Source: Asterella californica (lineage: Eukaryota; Streptophyta; Marchantiopsida; Marchantiales; Aytoniaceae). Taken from it: a stretch of 64,000 nucleotides of DNA. The notes below the pieces were generated by a model. That model saw only the letters and a program-made list of their open reading frames with translations. It did not search any database and was not told where the DNA came from. A program made the translations under genes and the position numbers. Within the stretch, counting starts at the first letter, position 1. Each line of letters starts with the position of its first letter. Positions 40,341-51,919 of the stretch are shown in pieces. Location: assembly GCA_036924285.1 (NCBI GenBank), contig JAYKYS010000014.1, positions 2,728,001 to 2,792,000 of the forward strand, read 5' to 3'.

Positions 40341-43186
40341 ATATTTTTTATAGTGCTCATTAATTATAAAAATAGATCATAACAGTCATCTACTACGATT
40401 ATGAAGGTGGAGAATTCTCAAATATCTCTTTCCAAGAAATCAGTGGGTTATCTAAAAGCGAAACATCACTATACATACCTGAATGGAAGCCATTGTATTT
40501 GTTCAGTATAGCCAAACGAGAATCAAGAAATGATAATAGCTGAATGAACACAGGGTTACAACTGACACAATACGTTTGATATAATCAGGTGATAAAAAGG
40601 CAAATAATCCTTGTCTGCTCATATATTTGATACACAAATCACATCGGTAACATTCATTTCCTTTTTCAGTCCTTTCAACTGAATTGAATGTGAGTTTTAG
40701 TTTAGAGAAGTGTCATCTATAGCAGAAACGAGCTAATCTCTCAGAGAAAAACTTCAAAGAGAGTGAGAACTCAGCACAACACTATCTGAATGAGAACACT
40801 GTCTGAGAGTGAGAGAGAGAGACGAAGAAGAAGACTCAGTACAACATTATCTGAGAGAGAGAGAGACGAAGAAGACTCAGTACAACATTATCTGACTGAG
40901 AACTCAGATAACCAATCCATTTTGAACCGGCGATAGTATTTGTTCAGTTTGAACATATCACTAATCAGATAAGAAAATTTAGTAAAGATGAGCAAACCAA
41001 CAGGAGTCCAATTCGAACTCACACATGCTGCAACATAGTCCTTTTACAAAAACTGTCATTTACAACAAAACTTTCATAAGTCCTTCCGGAAATGGTGTTA
41101 GAAGTCAAAGCTTACGACAAAAACTATAGGACTAACAAGTTATCTACAATTCTGTAAAACATGGTTAGAAATGATAGATTTCTGACTAACGGGTTGCATA
41201 AATGTAAGATCAAAAGAGAGTACAATGTCCTTTGAGTCTAAACATATCGATAAACAAAAAAACGACGGACAAAGATTCGTTTGGTAAGAGCAGCGAACCG
41301 AAAAAAGTCCGACTCCAGAATCATGTCATTCTGCAAAACGAGTTGTAACATGGTGATATTTGTAGTACAAAATCGATGAAGTCTCTTGAAAAGCGCGAGA
41401 CACACAAACAGAATGAAAACCTACGAACAGCATGGACCATCTATATAAGAAATGAGTACAGGAGTAATGAGATGCATGATCAAAATTCTCCTTCACTTGA
41501 TAGAAATTTACTCCATTTCTGAAAAGAAGATCCTAACACTTTATCATGTGATCTTAAATCGTGAATCGTGAATCGTGAGCATCAAATCTATTGTTCATGA
41601 TGAATATGAAGTACAGAAAGAAAGATCACATCAATTTGTCCGATCACGTTATGCACCTTTCAAAAATGGACTCATATCTCGATTGTACAAGAAGATGACT
41701 GAAACTATACAAAACCATAGATGACCATGAGCAAATCCATTAACGATCATTAAGAAGCACTTTATCTTTGACACTCAAGCAAGTACTAAAATTCTCCAAC
41801 CTCAAACACTGCAAGACAGAGACAGTACTCCAGAAAAAAATATGATAAAAAGTGAACTTTGTTCTCGCAACTATGACCATGCGTACCTCATTCCACTGTA
41901 ATTTATACGTAGAAGCTTACTAATCACTAAATTTAATTTTATTAATACAAGTTCACTAATAGTAAATCTGCACGATAAAGCTTGAGAGATTGAAGATAAA
42001 TTACTCTTGGACAAGACTCGTACTAACTTTTATTCATCAAGATCTCAACTACAATGAGATAAGTCTCGTCTTCATACTTTTTAAAGCAAAATCGATTTTT
42101 TATGTGAGTTGTTAAAAAAATTATGACTTCCATCATATTTTCTTACTGGATCAGCATCTTTCGAGAGATCGATGCTTTAGTTCATTTAGCATGACATGAA
42201 GTTGGATTGGAGTCTGCCTACCAAATGATGAGTAGCCACCCGTCCATTAAAATTGTGAAGAGAGAGATCAGTGGTTGGAATTAAATGTACTATTAGCCAA
42301 AAGCTTACGTTTAGGGAATTCATTAAGAGACAACCACAAGAACTAATGGAAAGAGTAGGTAGATACCATTTGCAATTTAGCAACCGTTATGATACTTATG
42401 CTCATTTATTAATTTATGGACTCCACATTAATTTAAGGAGCTCCACGTCGGAATAGTGACTATATCACATAAAGGTTGGGTGAGTATTAAATAGTTAATT
42501 AATTATTTAGTTATACCTTACTCGCTAACCTGATCACTTGAACTTCACATCATACATAGTGATGATCATCACACGTATAATTCTCATTAAGCTGCATAAG
42601 GTGGGGTCTTCGTAAAGAATACTGATATATTCTGACTAAATTTAAACTACAAGATAAATTTCTATATTGTCCACTATCTTATCACACAATCGTGGAGGTT
42701 GAAATGAACATCCATTCTGGAAAACAATGTGATGGTGCGGGGCGATGCTACATGTGGCGATGTTATTTCATGTGTATCTGTTATATGCAAGAGTTTTGAT
42801 TTATGATGTTGATATTTTAAGAGCGATAGTTGACTTTAGAGCAATGATAGTGAGACTTAGCTCTGATGTTCTTTTTCCTTTTGAGACGTTGGTTGCTTGG
42901 CCCTTCGGATCTCTCTTCCCTTGTAAGGTTTGATGGGGTCTTTCCATCCTTTTGCTATTCATTATATCACGTTTTTACCTTCTGAAAATCTCTTTCGGAT
43001 TGGAGTTACAAAGAATAGGTGGATTAACTCGTGATAGAATATTAGGTGGATTTTCTTGTACAACCGGTATTAGAGGATATGTTCTTCTAACTTAGAGGAA
43101 TGTATCATCTCCATTAAAGGGCAAGAGAAAACAGTAAGAATGGAAAACTTTGAGTGTGTAACTTCCATCACAACTTACTTTGATGG
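40341..43186. other. AT-rich gene-free region
   Basis: No supported gene. The sequence includes a GA-rich stretch with a duplicated block ACTCAGTACAACATTATCTGA and GAGAGAGACGAAGAAG (about 40805-40910). It also has a triplicated short ATCGTGA run near 41560. Short frames at 42.2-42.9 kb have no family features. The upstream end may include more of the Helitron relic. Confidence 0.5.
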
Positions 43187-43264
43187 ACAGAACCTGCACC
43201 TCCCGGTGCAAGTTCTGTGACAGTGATCCAGTGGAGACATAAGAGCATCTCCACCGGATCACTG
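43187..43264. repeat. Two adjacent near-perfect hairpins
   Basis: Hairpin one (43187-43218) has arms ACAGAACCTGCACC and GGTGCAAGTTCTGT around a 4-base loop. Hairpin two (43221-43264) has arms CAGTGATCCAGTGGAGA and TCTCCACCGGATCACTG around a 10-base loop. They are two bases apart and each has exactly one A/C mismatch in the stem. The second arm's inverse, GGTGGAGATGCTC, resembles a sequence near 44068. A pair of foldback MITE remnants is likely. Confidence 0.75.
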
Positions 43265-43503
43265 CAAATGCCTCGACATTGTAAACAAGCCCGGTAACCA
43301 GTCACCTTCTTGATGTGAGGGGTGACAAAATACGATGAACGATGAATTTTCACAATATATTTAACTCATGTACTGTCTCGATAAACATCCACTCTATATT
43401 TTAAAAGCATGATAGAGAATCACGTGATATTCTTCAAGCGATTTGGTTTCAAAGAGACTGGGAACTGGATCTTCCTGGCTCGTTTTCATTCTGACTTCGG
43501 CAT

Positions 43504-43602
43504 GCATATTCACCCTCTTCCAAGTTCGGAAGAGGAGGAATATACATACCCATTAATTTATGTCTTAACCTTTCCTCGTGGAGGGGTTAGGCTATAAATT
43601 AA
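43504..43602 (+). repeat. Paired-hairpin repeat, copy IV
   Basis: The first hairpin pairs GCATATTC..CCTCTTCC with GGAAGAGG..AATATAC. The second (43553-43602) pairs TTAATTTAT..TTAACC with GGTTAGG..ATAAATTAA. Same order and spacing as copies II and III. Confidence 0.7.
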
Positions 43603-44677
43603 AGATATTTAAATGTAACTGATGACTCCTCGATTGATCTTTTTATGGTGACATGAGAGTGTTTGTAGGTCATGTACATATGGGTTTTTTTTCTTGTAAC
43701 ATGTGTAATGCTGTTAGTAACAGAGAATTATTTTTAGATATTTTATTTTAGATATTTTATAAATTTAGATATTTTATTTTTAACTTTATTCTCATTCTGT
43801 TCTAAACGACTTTTAGGCTATTTACATATTTAGTTTGTTGTGAGATCCGACATACTTCCTTTCGCTTTCAATATATACCTTGTTATACATATTATTATCT
43901 CCTGGTAGCAATACGTAGTAAATTTTTTTTTAAGTATGTTCTGAAATAGTCATCTCTCATCCGTCTCCAACCAACCAAATTGTATAATTTTTTCTCCGTC
44001 TACTCTGCTTGTCCTCTTCCCGCCGTTCCCCGAAACGGCGGTTGCTATGCATATTCAGTGTTGGAGTGGAGATGCTCAACTTCCCTGATTGAGAATCCGA
44101 GATGCAATGAAGAGACAACATTCCAAACTGTGCTTCTGGTCATGTGCTGGACCATTCAGAAAATAACTCAAACAAGAAAAAGAGAAACAAGTTGTGATCA
44201 ATAATAAAGAAGTAAATAAAATACCTATATCTACTCACTAATAGAAGTAAAGTTTCCTGTGAGACTTGAGTGTTCTAACTTAGTAAACTTACGGGTAGAG
44301 AGAATAAACTGGTGGATATAGATTATATATCATCTTAATATATATATCTATTAACCTATACGTTCTCCGGTTTGTTTATAATACTTTGTATAAAACTTTA
44401 CGGTGATCTATTTATCAATCAACAAACAAATCTAATTGAGCCGTTTAAACATTAAAAGTTGTAATTTTAATCTTTTTTGATATATAATCATCGACAATGG
44501 CATCGATCATTCATCATCGTTCATCTATCCCATAGGATTTTCTAAACCGTACCCGAGCATTGGACACGTTTGACATATCAAACAACTTACAATAAAAGGT
44601 TTTAGTTTAAATTCTAATAATCACAGATGTCCCGAACATTGAGTATATTATACTATCCTACTATCCAATATAGTATC

Positions 44678-44711
<34 letters not shown>

Positions 44712-47526
44712 AAATGTGATGCCCTTGGGTCCCGGTCCCGCACCCGCTCCCAAACTCTGACGTCGTTCCCATGACACCACCAAATGATTATATATGGTAG
44801 TTTACTCCGGTCGAGGACAACCACTTCTGCTGGTGGTTTTTAGTGGTGGCCGCCTTTAGACGAGAACCGCACATTACGAATCAGATCCTGCTGCCTGAGC
44901 CTCCCTCCTATATGTCGCCTACACCTCAAGAAGAAGAGTTTGTGAGGCGGCCGGCCGGAGATCAAGCGGAAAACCAAACGGAAAACGACAAGTGATTTGC
45001 TAAGCCACAACAGAGGAAAAGGGCCTTTTCTCTTCGTCCTAGCTAAGCTAAACTACGCTTCAAACTTGGCGCATTCGAATTCCTTAAGTGCTTGGCAGTG
45101 GGAGAAACATAGTTCCAGTCCAAGAAAGTTTAACTGTAGTCAGTTACCTAAAATGAAGTTGTCCTCTAGCTACCGCAGTAGTTAGAATCAGTTCTGTACT
45201 GTGGTACAATATCGTAAAGTTTATCTAGTTTGTTGAACCCTATCAAGAGTAAGTTCCGTGAAGCCACCCAGCCAGAAGAAAACAAAAGAGCTTCTTGTCT
45301 GTTGGCGGAGCGGAAATGTAAGAACAGGAAACGATCATATCGAGTCGTCTTCTGTGCCTGACGTTTCGGGGGAAGGAGTGGAGTTCATGGGAAATGCGGC
45401 AGCAGTCGGTTGAAGCAACGCCAGCCTAGATCCGGCATCTCGTGTAATGTTCACCGGCAACTTTTTAAAAAAATGCAGGAGAAGTAAAGAATGCGTCCCA
45501 TAATTTTTGTCTCAACTCAACTAAAAAGTGAAAAAATATTCAAAAAATATTCAAAATCGTAAGTGAATTAACACAATAGTCCATCAATTGTCAAAAATTG
45601 CCAGCAAATTCAGATAAGCAGGAAAAACCTGGTTGGGTCTGGGTTGAAGAAGACTGAGAAAATCTTAATTTCATTGATTTCAGATTTGTTTTTATTCATA
45701 GTGAACTTGATGCATGTATGCACGATGTAAGTTATGTTTTTTTAAATATATGAAGTTCTTTATGATTTTTATTATATTCTATAACTTTGGCTTCGAGAGC
45801 TATTAGAACTCCTTGTCCTAGTAGCCCTCGAGGACCTTCTGCTCAAAGCACATGTACTTTATATCTCATATTTATCTTGTGGTCGTTCATTTATGTCCAT
45901 AGACCTCTCTTTCAACTCTTCGACAACTCTCTTTGATAATGATTGAAAAATACCTAACTTTCACTATACACTCCAAATGGAACTTTTTTTCCTCCCTACG
46001 TTCCCTCCACCTTCACCTAACATGTAAAAAGATGCCTTAGACAAGTGGCAACAGAAAAATAAATCTCTAGTAAAAGTGTAACACGTAATATCTTCTTACG
46101 TGTTAGAAAGACTAATTAACATGCCTCTACATATCCATATGTACGGATGGCTACCGAGTCAGCCTATAGTCAATATTTGACACGACTATCTTTGACCATC
46201 GGAATCACCACGTTCTAACACCCAGAGCCCGAGTTATAGTCATTGTCGTTCTCTAGCCCCCTTTAACTTTGAAATGCTGTAAGTGTCTCCTCAAATATCA
46301 GTTCGACTTGATTTTTTGATCCAAATGTATCACATGATGAAATCTATATTTTTCTACAAAAGAATTGACACTGACTTGGAATATCTTTGATACCATCTCG
46401 CTACCCCAAGACTTAGAGAGTCGTACATCAAATTCGTACTAATTATCCCGACTTCGAGAAGGGAGTTAGTCCACTAGCATAAGGTCCATTTTGACATCCG
46501 ACAGTAACCTCTCTCTAACATCCACACCAGATGATTGCACTAGTGCAGGGGTAGATGGAGGCGTCTCGCACTCACATTACATTTAAGGAACATCTAGTGT
46601 CTTGCTCTTAGGCAACTTGATGCCTCACATATTCCTTCGAGCGGATCAGCCTACTCCAAGCCGGTTGTGTGTTTGAGAGGATTTGATCCGAAGACCTCCC
46701 TAAGTTTACTCAGCTATCCATGAAAATCAATCTCACAATTGGTTCTAGAGACTAGTTTCTAAGATTATAGACTAGTAAAGCACGCTATTTCATCTTCACT
46801 TCACTAACTCGAACCTCCATAACTATATCTAGATGTGGTATTCTTTTACATTTAAAGATACAAACATGTATTACGTACTACAATCTACATGATGAAAATC
46901 TGAAACATAAATTTAGAACTCCCAGATTTGTGGTACATTTCTCGGTTCTAGAAATATTGTAAAAGTACTCCAAAAAACTTTCTGTTTGTAATTTTTCAAC
47001 GTACCATGATGATCACAACTCGATTAGACCTACGGCATGGTGTTTTCAGATTCTCAAATGCTCACTTTTTCCAAAAGCGACTTCTCTACGGTCTTAACTT
47101 GACTCAGAGACTCTAACTTCCAACAAAAAGATTAATTATTTACCATGTGAAATAATTCATATCATGACAACATTCACAAATATCTACTAATGTAGATTTC
47201 TTTTCACTTGATTAACGTCCACCTCGTTTCTTTCACTTTATTCTTTTTGCATTGAGGGTAGATGTTAGACATGCCCTTAGATTGTCCTTAGATATTTTGG
47301 CTGTGGATCCTTTTGATGAGTATGCTTGGTATCTATTTTTTCTATTTCTGAAGATGGTGTTTGAGATACGACCGTGGAGGAAAGTCAGATCAGCGTGAGA
47401 TTTTATTTCTACTCCGTCGATTCATATATGGTGATTGGGAGTATCTACATAGACTTCTTGGATAGCTTGTCAGACAGAGATGTAGACCATGTAGTTTCTC
47501 CAGATGTGGAGATCATGGATTCAGAT
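43603..47526. other. AT-rich gene-poor region
   Basis: No gene is supported. A short hairpin, CCGCCGTT/AACGGCGG at 44020-44041, lies in a locally GC-rich patch. A (TA)n tract occupies 44681-44708. Frames at 44.0, 45.0 and 47.4 kb show no family features. The right part may include decayed 3' sequence of the outer retroelement, but I could not identify its LTR. Confidence 0.45.
44681..44708. repeat. (TA)n microsatellite
   Basis: An uninterrupted AT dinucleotide run of about 28 bases. Confidence 0.95.
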
Positions 47527-48036
47527 GTCGTGCGCATACACATCGTTACACAACATACATCGTTGTCAAAGATACACCACACATACACATAACACACAGA
47601 CAATCTCATACATATACAGAAGTGTACCACAATGATAAAACGGTATGTACTCACTCCACCATATCAACAGGTACTAGACAATCACTACAGTCGAGCCAAA
47701 TCCACTCTGTGCTCACAGAGAATCCAGATTGCATTCACTAAGACTACCCACCATAGCCAGGAGCTTGAAGGCTCAACTTGAAGAACTGAGGTCTCCAAGC
47801 CTTACCTGCGAAGTATACCCCTAGTGGGCACTCTCACCAACTTGCCCTAACGGCACTAACGCCCTTATCGAGATTCACCACTTCGCACTCGGTCAACCTA
47901 GCCGAGTTGCCAAACTGACGTGATAGCTGTCGTGCGCATACACATCGCTACACAACATACATCGCTGTCAAAGGTACACCACACATACACATAACACATG
48001 GACGATCTCATACACATACACAAGTGTACCACAAGC
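47527..48036 (-). repeat. Pair of ~105-bp direct repeats 407 bp apart
   Basis: TGTCGTGCGCATACACATCG, ACACAACATACATCG, TACACCACACATACACATAA and GTGTACCACAA appear in this order at 47527-47637 and again at 47934-48036. They are about 90% identical by eye. They lie beyond the PHD-finger end of the outer minus-strand retroelement, so they may belong to its 3' non-coding end or LTR. The spacer has no ORF. Confidence 0.6.
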
Positions 48037-48169
48037 GCCCCCCTAACTGACGATTAGGTCCCTCTAACTCCAGATAGCTCCATATCTCAACTACGTGATG
48101 TACACCTTCATGAGTCGCCTATATGCAATCCATACCACGCAAAGATCTAATTGACTATCCCTGCTATAT

Positions 48170-48502
48170 ACATCGAGGACAAACCCACCGTCCAGTAGGA
48201 ACGACGTTGAGAGGTGGAGTCAAACATGACATGTGTCAACCTCTAGAACAACCATCACACACCAACATACGAGCTGCTCCACCAGCAGACCCACACAACA
48301 TACACCTCAAGCCCGCACGTCCAACTGCTAAGCTTGAGTCAACAGTACCATTGATGTTGGGAAGATGACATGACGTGCAATTACGCACTTGGTCCTTCCA
48401 AACAACACCATCACAGCCCTCTAACATGAGTACTCCAGAAGGTAACACCTCACGCACTCGTAAAATAGTGCACCTTGCGGTCACGTCCAACGTCGTCGGT
48501 GT
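48170..48502 (-). pseudogene. C-terminal PHD finger of the outer Ty3 retroelement
   Basis: The frame continues the outer integrase tail (TPTTLDVTARC, ILRVREVLPSGVLMLEG), then codes a C4HC3 zinc finger. Cysteine pairs C-x2-C occur at LRCMLCGS and VCDGCSRG; then H-M-x-C after the stop, and CPRC at 48170-48181. A single TGA replaces the Trp expected before that His. PHD fingers typically bind histone H3 tails, so this may once have guided integration or expression; that is inference. A solo LTR (48503-49423) separates it from the integrase. Confidence 0.75.
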
Positions 48503-49423
48503 TGTAACGACCTATGTTACACATAGAAAGTTTGTCTATTAGTAAGGTGTTTCGTTATAACTAAGTATTGAGAATATTTATTTGCTGCCAAAGTACTTTA
48601 AGGAGGTATCAAGTTAGTCATGACTAGCTAAAAGTTAGTTATGGTTAAACTTAGCTGTACTTTTGACAGAATTCAGATATTTGCTAAAGAGTGAGCACTA
48701 CTATCTTGTCCTCTTGTCTAAAAGGTAGAAAGGAGGTGGAAAGTATCCCTTATCTCCTTTTTGACTTGATATTAGTGGTTGGATTAAAGTTGTGGACTTT
48801 GTGGGCATTAAAAACAAGAAGAGATTCCACATGTTTCCTTTTTAGTGGGTGCTAGTGTAGAAGGGGGTGGAAATTCGAGATTCCTTGAGAATATTCCAGA
48901 ATCCTTCTAGAAGTTGTTGACTTTGAAGGAATAAGCCCATGTGAAAAGGTAAGAAGCCAATGTGATTAATGCTTTTACCTTAAGTAATATCTTAGTAAAA
49001 CCCGGTAAAAGTAGTTACGGCTGAGTTACCGGAGGGTACCAAAGTAAAAATCTAGAATGTATAAATAGAGGAGTAGAGAAGAGCTCCTCATCCTTGTTTT
49101 CACATCGTCGTAATGACAACTTGAGTAATATAGAGAGTGTGGGATATTTTTAGTATGTGAGAACTTGAGAGACGTCGTTAGAATGGAGGATTTTAGTTGA
49201 TGAGTTTATGAAGATTTTTAGTTGATAAGTTTGTGGGTGTATGAATGAGTGAACTTAGCATTTTTCCTTTCAAGATTCATGGTGTGCTTCCTCAAAAGCC
49301 ATCAGAGGTGACCCCTGAGTGAGAGACATGCTCGACATTTGCAGATTCATCGATGACGATCGTGGTGCTTGAGAGATCGGGGGGGGGGGGGTAATTGATC
49401 AATGGGATCGTGAAGAGTTTACA
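48503..49423 (+). mobile_element. Solo LTR inserted in the outer retroelement
   Basis: The insertion starts TGTAAC and ends GTTTACA, an LTR-like inverted terminus. It has a TATAAATA box at 49060-49067. It interrupts the outer coding sequence exactly between ...YLQQT and TPTTLDV... on the minus strand, which fixes its position. The flanks read GTGT and GTGC, so the target duplication is imperfect. It holds no ORF and a run of 13 G at 49379-49391. The parent family is unknown. Confidence 0.65.
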
Positions 49424-50077
49424 GTGCAGTCTGCTGTAGATAGATATAATCGCCAGGATGAAACTTGCGAATCAATTAACCTCCTCGAATAGTCGCATAT
49501 CGCAACTTGTCTCTATGCTGAACAATCGCTAAGTTCTCAAAAGTCATAGGCATAACTCTCCGAAATGTCTCTGCTCGTTGAGAACATGCGTTCACCCACA
49601 TATCTAGGTCATCAAGGTTCAGCACCTCAGCAGAATCACGACGAATGGCCGAAGATATATCTGGATCTCGATCATATAATAGAAAATATGATGAGAAGGA
49701 AGCCAAAGACGCTTGTCGACTAAAATGGTAGCCCATAGCCAACCATGGTAATTGCACATCTCAGTCTCCCAAGTGGTCCTTCTGCAAGCCATACTTATGC
49801 TATCCTCTCTTCACCGTCTGAACTACCCTCTCCGCCAAGTTATCCGCCTCAGGATGATCTTGAGATGTAGTCCGATGATCAATCAGCCTGATCACACAAG
49901 GTATGAAACTCACCAAGGAACTCTGTACCTTGGTCTGTCAGCATTTCAGCTGGTGCTCCAAAACGACTCAACACTCGATCTAAGAATGCATACGCCGTCC
50001 CTTCACTCGTCTTGTCCGGTAATGCCACCAACTCATCCACTTGGAGAAGTGCTCCACCATCACCAACACATACCCGT
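49424..50077 (-). pseudogene. Integrase C-terminal half of the outer Ty3 retroelement
   Basis: Reading leftwards from the insertion point: YVLVMVEHFSKWM, GAPAEMLTDQGTEFLGEF (second catalytic Asp), then after a frameshift HRTTSQDHPEADNLAE (catalytic Glu). LPWLAMGYHFSRQASLASFS, MTFENLAIVQHRDKLRYATI and GDYIYLQQT follow. At least two frame breaks and a stop are present. It joins directly to 61098 onward once the 11-kb inner element is removed. Confidence 0.8.
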
Positions 50078-50257
50078 TGTCGTGTTGTGGTTTGGCTAGG
50101 GTGTGAAACCACCACATATCCTTCGTACGTGTTTGGTGTTGAGGAGCCACTGGGACCTTATCTGGTCAAAAGATAAGACTCCACGTGGACGATCCGTGTA
50201 CTCTTCGCTGAGTGGAGATAAGAGTAGTACTCTTGTCGTCACATGGGGAGATTGATG

Positions 50258-50264
50258 TATAAGA
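50258..50264 (+). promoter_or_regulatory. Candidate LTR TATA box
   Basis: TATAAGA lies 180 bp into the LTR and about 105 bp before the ATG of LTR ORF1. If it is the promoter, U3 is short and the genomic RNA would carry roughly 2.3 kb of leader before the Gag start. The equivalent site in the 3' LTR is 58765-58771. No other evidence of the start site. Confidence 0.4.
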
Positions 50265-50368
50265 AGAGAGGTGCGCGGAGCTTGAGGGACAGAGTGTAGA
50301 GTATCCAAGTCTAGGGTGAGTGTGATCAGTATCATCGGATGAAGTAAGCGGCAGTGCGAGTGGTAGGC

Positions 50369-50584
50369 ATGAACGGAGAGCCCTTTCGTGCTCCTGATCT
50401 TCCACTTGCGCATCCATTCGTCATTAAGATTCATTGTCTGCCGCGGGATCATTTTCGAGTATTTATGGTAGCTCACTGGGGCGAGTCGTTCATGACCGCG
50501 GTGATGGCTACTCCAGACCCTATCATTCTTCCTATTGTCACATACGACGCGGTTTGGGATCTTACTGTCTATATCTTGCTTTGA
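50369..50584 (+). CDS. LTR ORF1, 71 aa, unknown function
   Basis: The ORF starts at an ATG (MNGEPFRAPDLPLAHPF) and ends at TGA. I do not recognise it. It alternates hydrophobic and polar residues as a beta-rich fold would (FVIKIHCLPRD, FRVFMVAHWGESF, PIILPIV). It aligns along its length with the next ORF, which begins in the same frame two codons after the stop. Three of the six LTR-LTR differences fall in it, all at third codon positions and all silent (CCG/CCA, CGG/CGA, CAC/CAT). Resemblance to a half beta-sandwich such as galectin is only a guess. It may be a small regulatory or accessory protein, or a leader ORF. Confidence 0.5.
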   Translation: MNGEPFRAPDLPLAHPFVIKIHCLPRDHFRVFMVAHWGESFMTAVMATPDPIILPIVTYDAVWDLTVYILL

Positions 50585-50590
50585 TGTAGT

Positions 50591-50806
50591 ATGGATCCTC
50601 CATTAGATCTGAACTTTCCAGCGAGAGTTCCGTTCAACACCTGGGTCGAAATACGTTGTTACAGTCGACCTAAGGTGGCGCATCGAGAGTTTGTCGTCAG
50701 GAACTTCGGAGAGGATTATTACAACCAGATAATAGCTTCGTCCGTTCCTTTTGTAGTTCCGTTTATTGTCAACCGTTTTAGAGTCGGGATTCTGACTCTC
50801 TATTGA
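50591..50806 (+). CDS. LTR ORF2, 71 aa, paralogue of LTR ORF1
   Basis: The ORF starts at an ATG (MDPPLDLNFPARVPFNTWV) in the frame of ORF1, separated from it only by TGA-TGT-AGT. Shared pattern: V-[EK]-I-x-C-x2-R, then R-x-F-x-V or a close match, [WF]-G-E-x-[YF], [MI]-A-[ST], and P-[FI]-[VI]-[VL]-P. Both are 71 aa. A tandem duplication of a ~65-residue domain is the simplest reading. UGA readthrough would give a two-domain protein. Function unknown. Confidence 0.5.
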   Translation: MDPPLDLNFPARVPFNTWVEIRCYSRPKVAHREFVVRNFGEDYYNQIIASSVPFVVPFIVNRFRVGILTLY

Positions 50807-51566
50807 GTGTAGTTTGTACTTCGTGTTTACGTGCTTCGTTGCCGACGGCATCATCAACGGCACGTGTTTGTAGTTTGTTCAATATAAACTTTGAGGCCTA
50901 AATGGTACTCTTGGGTAAAAAATTCGTTCTTTGTGTGTTTGTCATGTGAGTGAAGACAAAACCCTTTTGTCAACTTGTTTCTCATTGGTCGAAAGTTTGA
51001 CCAATCACCTTCTACCAAGTTCCTTTCACGTTTTGAGGGTTAGAGGCACTTCCCGTGGTCCATTCGCGGAGTGTGAGCTATGGTTGGAAAGCTTGGGAGA
51101 CGAGGATGCCCGTGGACTCAATGGTTGCTGGATTTGAAGCGCGGATGAGAAAGTTACGATCAATTGAAGCTGAGGGGGTCAAATTCGTGACCAATTTCAT
51201 TTCCGTGAGGTCTTTTTCGCTTTCTGGGAGTTCTGTGAGGTTGCTGGAGATGAATTGACTGTTGCTGGAAAGCTCTTGAGATGGGCTTGCCGATGGACTC
51301 CGAGATCGATCGATTCCAAGCCGGAGTGAAAAAGTTATGGCCAGCTGAAGTTGGGTGTCTCAAATCGGAGGTTATGATAGTAGGCGACTGTAAACATGAG
51401 ACATTGAGAGAGATATGGGGAGTTTGAGGTCGAATTTTGCTATGAAACCTTCCAGGGTCTGAGAAGGTACAGTCAGCTACCTACCTGTGAAATTTTGGAT
51501 TATTGGGTTGAAGGGAAACGTTGTTTTTGTGCACAAGGGTCTGCATATCGCCTTGTGTCATTGACG

Positions 51567-51919
51567 AAAAGGGCTTGGATCGTTCCGAGAGTTTGGTTGA
51601 AGATCTGCTGGTGAAATTTTACAGAGTGGTAGTGATGGTGACACATTAGCTTCCTGAGAAGTTTGAGCTGTTTTGATCGAGCGGTTTGTGAGGAATCGAA
51701 CAGCAAAGTTCTGTCAAAATAGTATCATGTTATAAAAACAGCGATAAGGGCTTGATCGTTCCGAGAGTTTGGTTGAAGATATGCTGGTGAAATTTTACAG
51801 AGTGGTAGTGATGGTGACACATTAGCTTCCTGAGAAGTTTGAGCTGTTTTGATCGAGTGGTTTGTGAGGAATCGAACAGCAAAGTTCTGTTGAAATAGTA
51901 TCGTGTTATAGAAACAGCG
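51567..51919 (+). repeat. 176-bp tandem duplication in the 5' LTR
   Basis: Two copies (about 51567-51742 and 51743-51919) share CGTTCCGAGAGTTTGGTTGA and everything through GAATCGAACAGCAAAGTTCT, with a few substitutions. The same pair is in the 3' LTR at about 60074-60426, so the duplication predates this insertion. Confidence 0.85.

Noticed and set aside
50096..50476. Minus-strand ORFs of 83-126 codons in the LTRs
   Set aside because: They overlap the plus-strand ORF pair, lack any family similarity and change sequence at the LTR differences.
50369..50806. Assigning the LTR ORFs to galectins
   Set aside because: Only a loose beta-strand-like pattern is visible; no diagnostic carbohydrate-binding residues can be matched with confidence.
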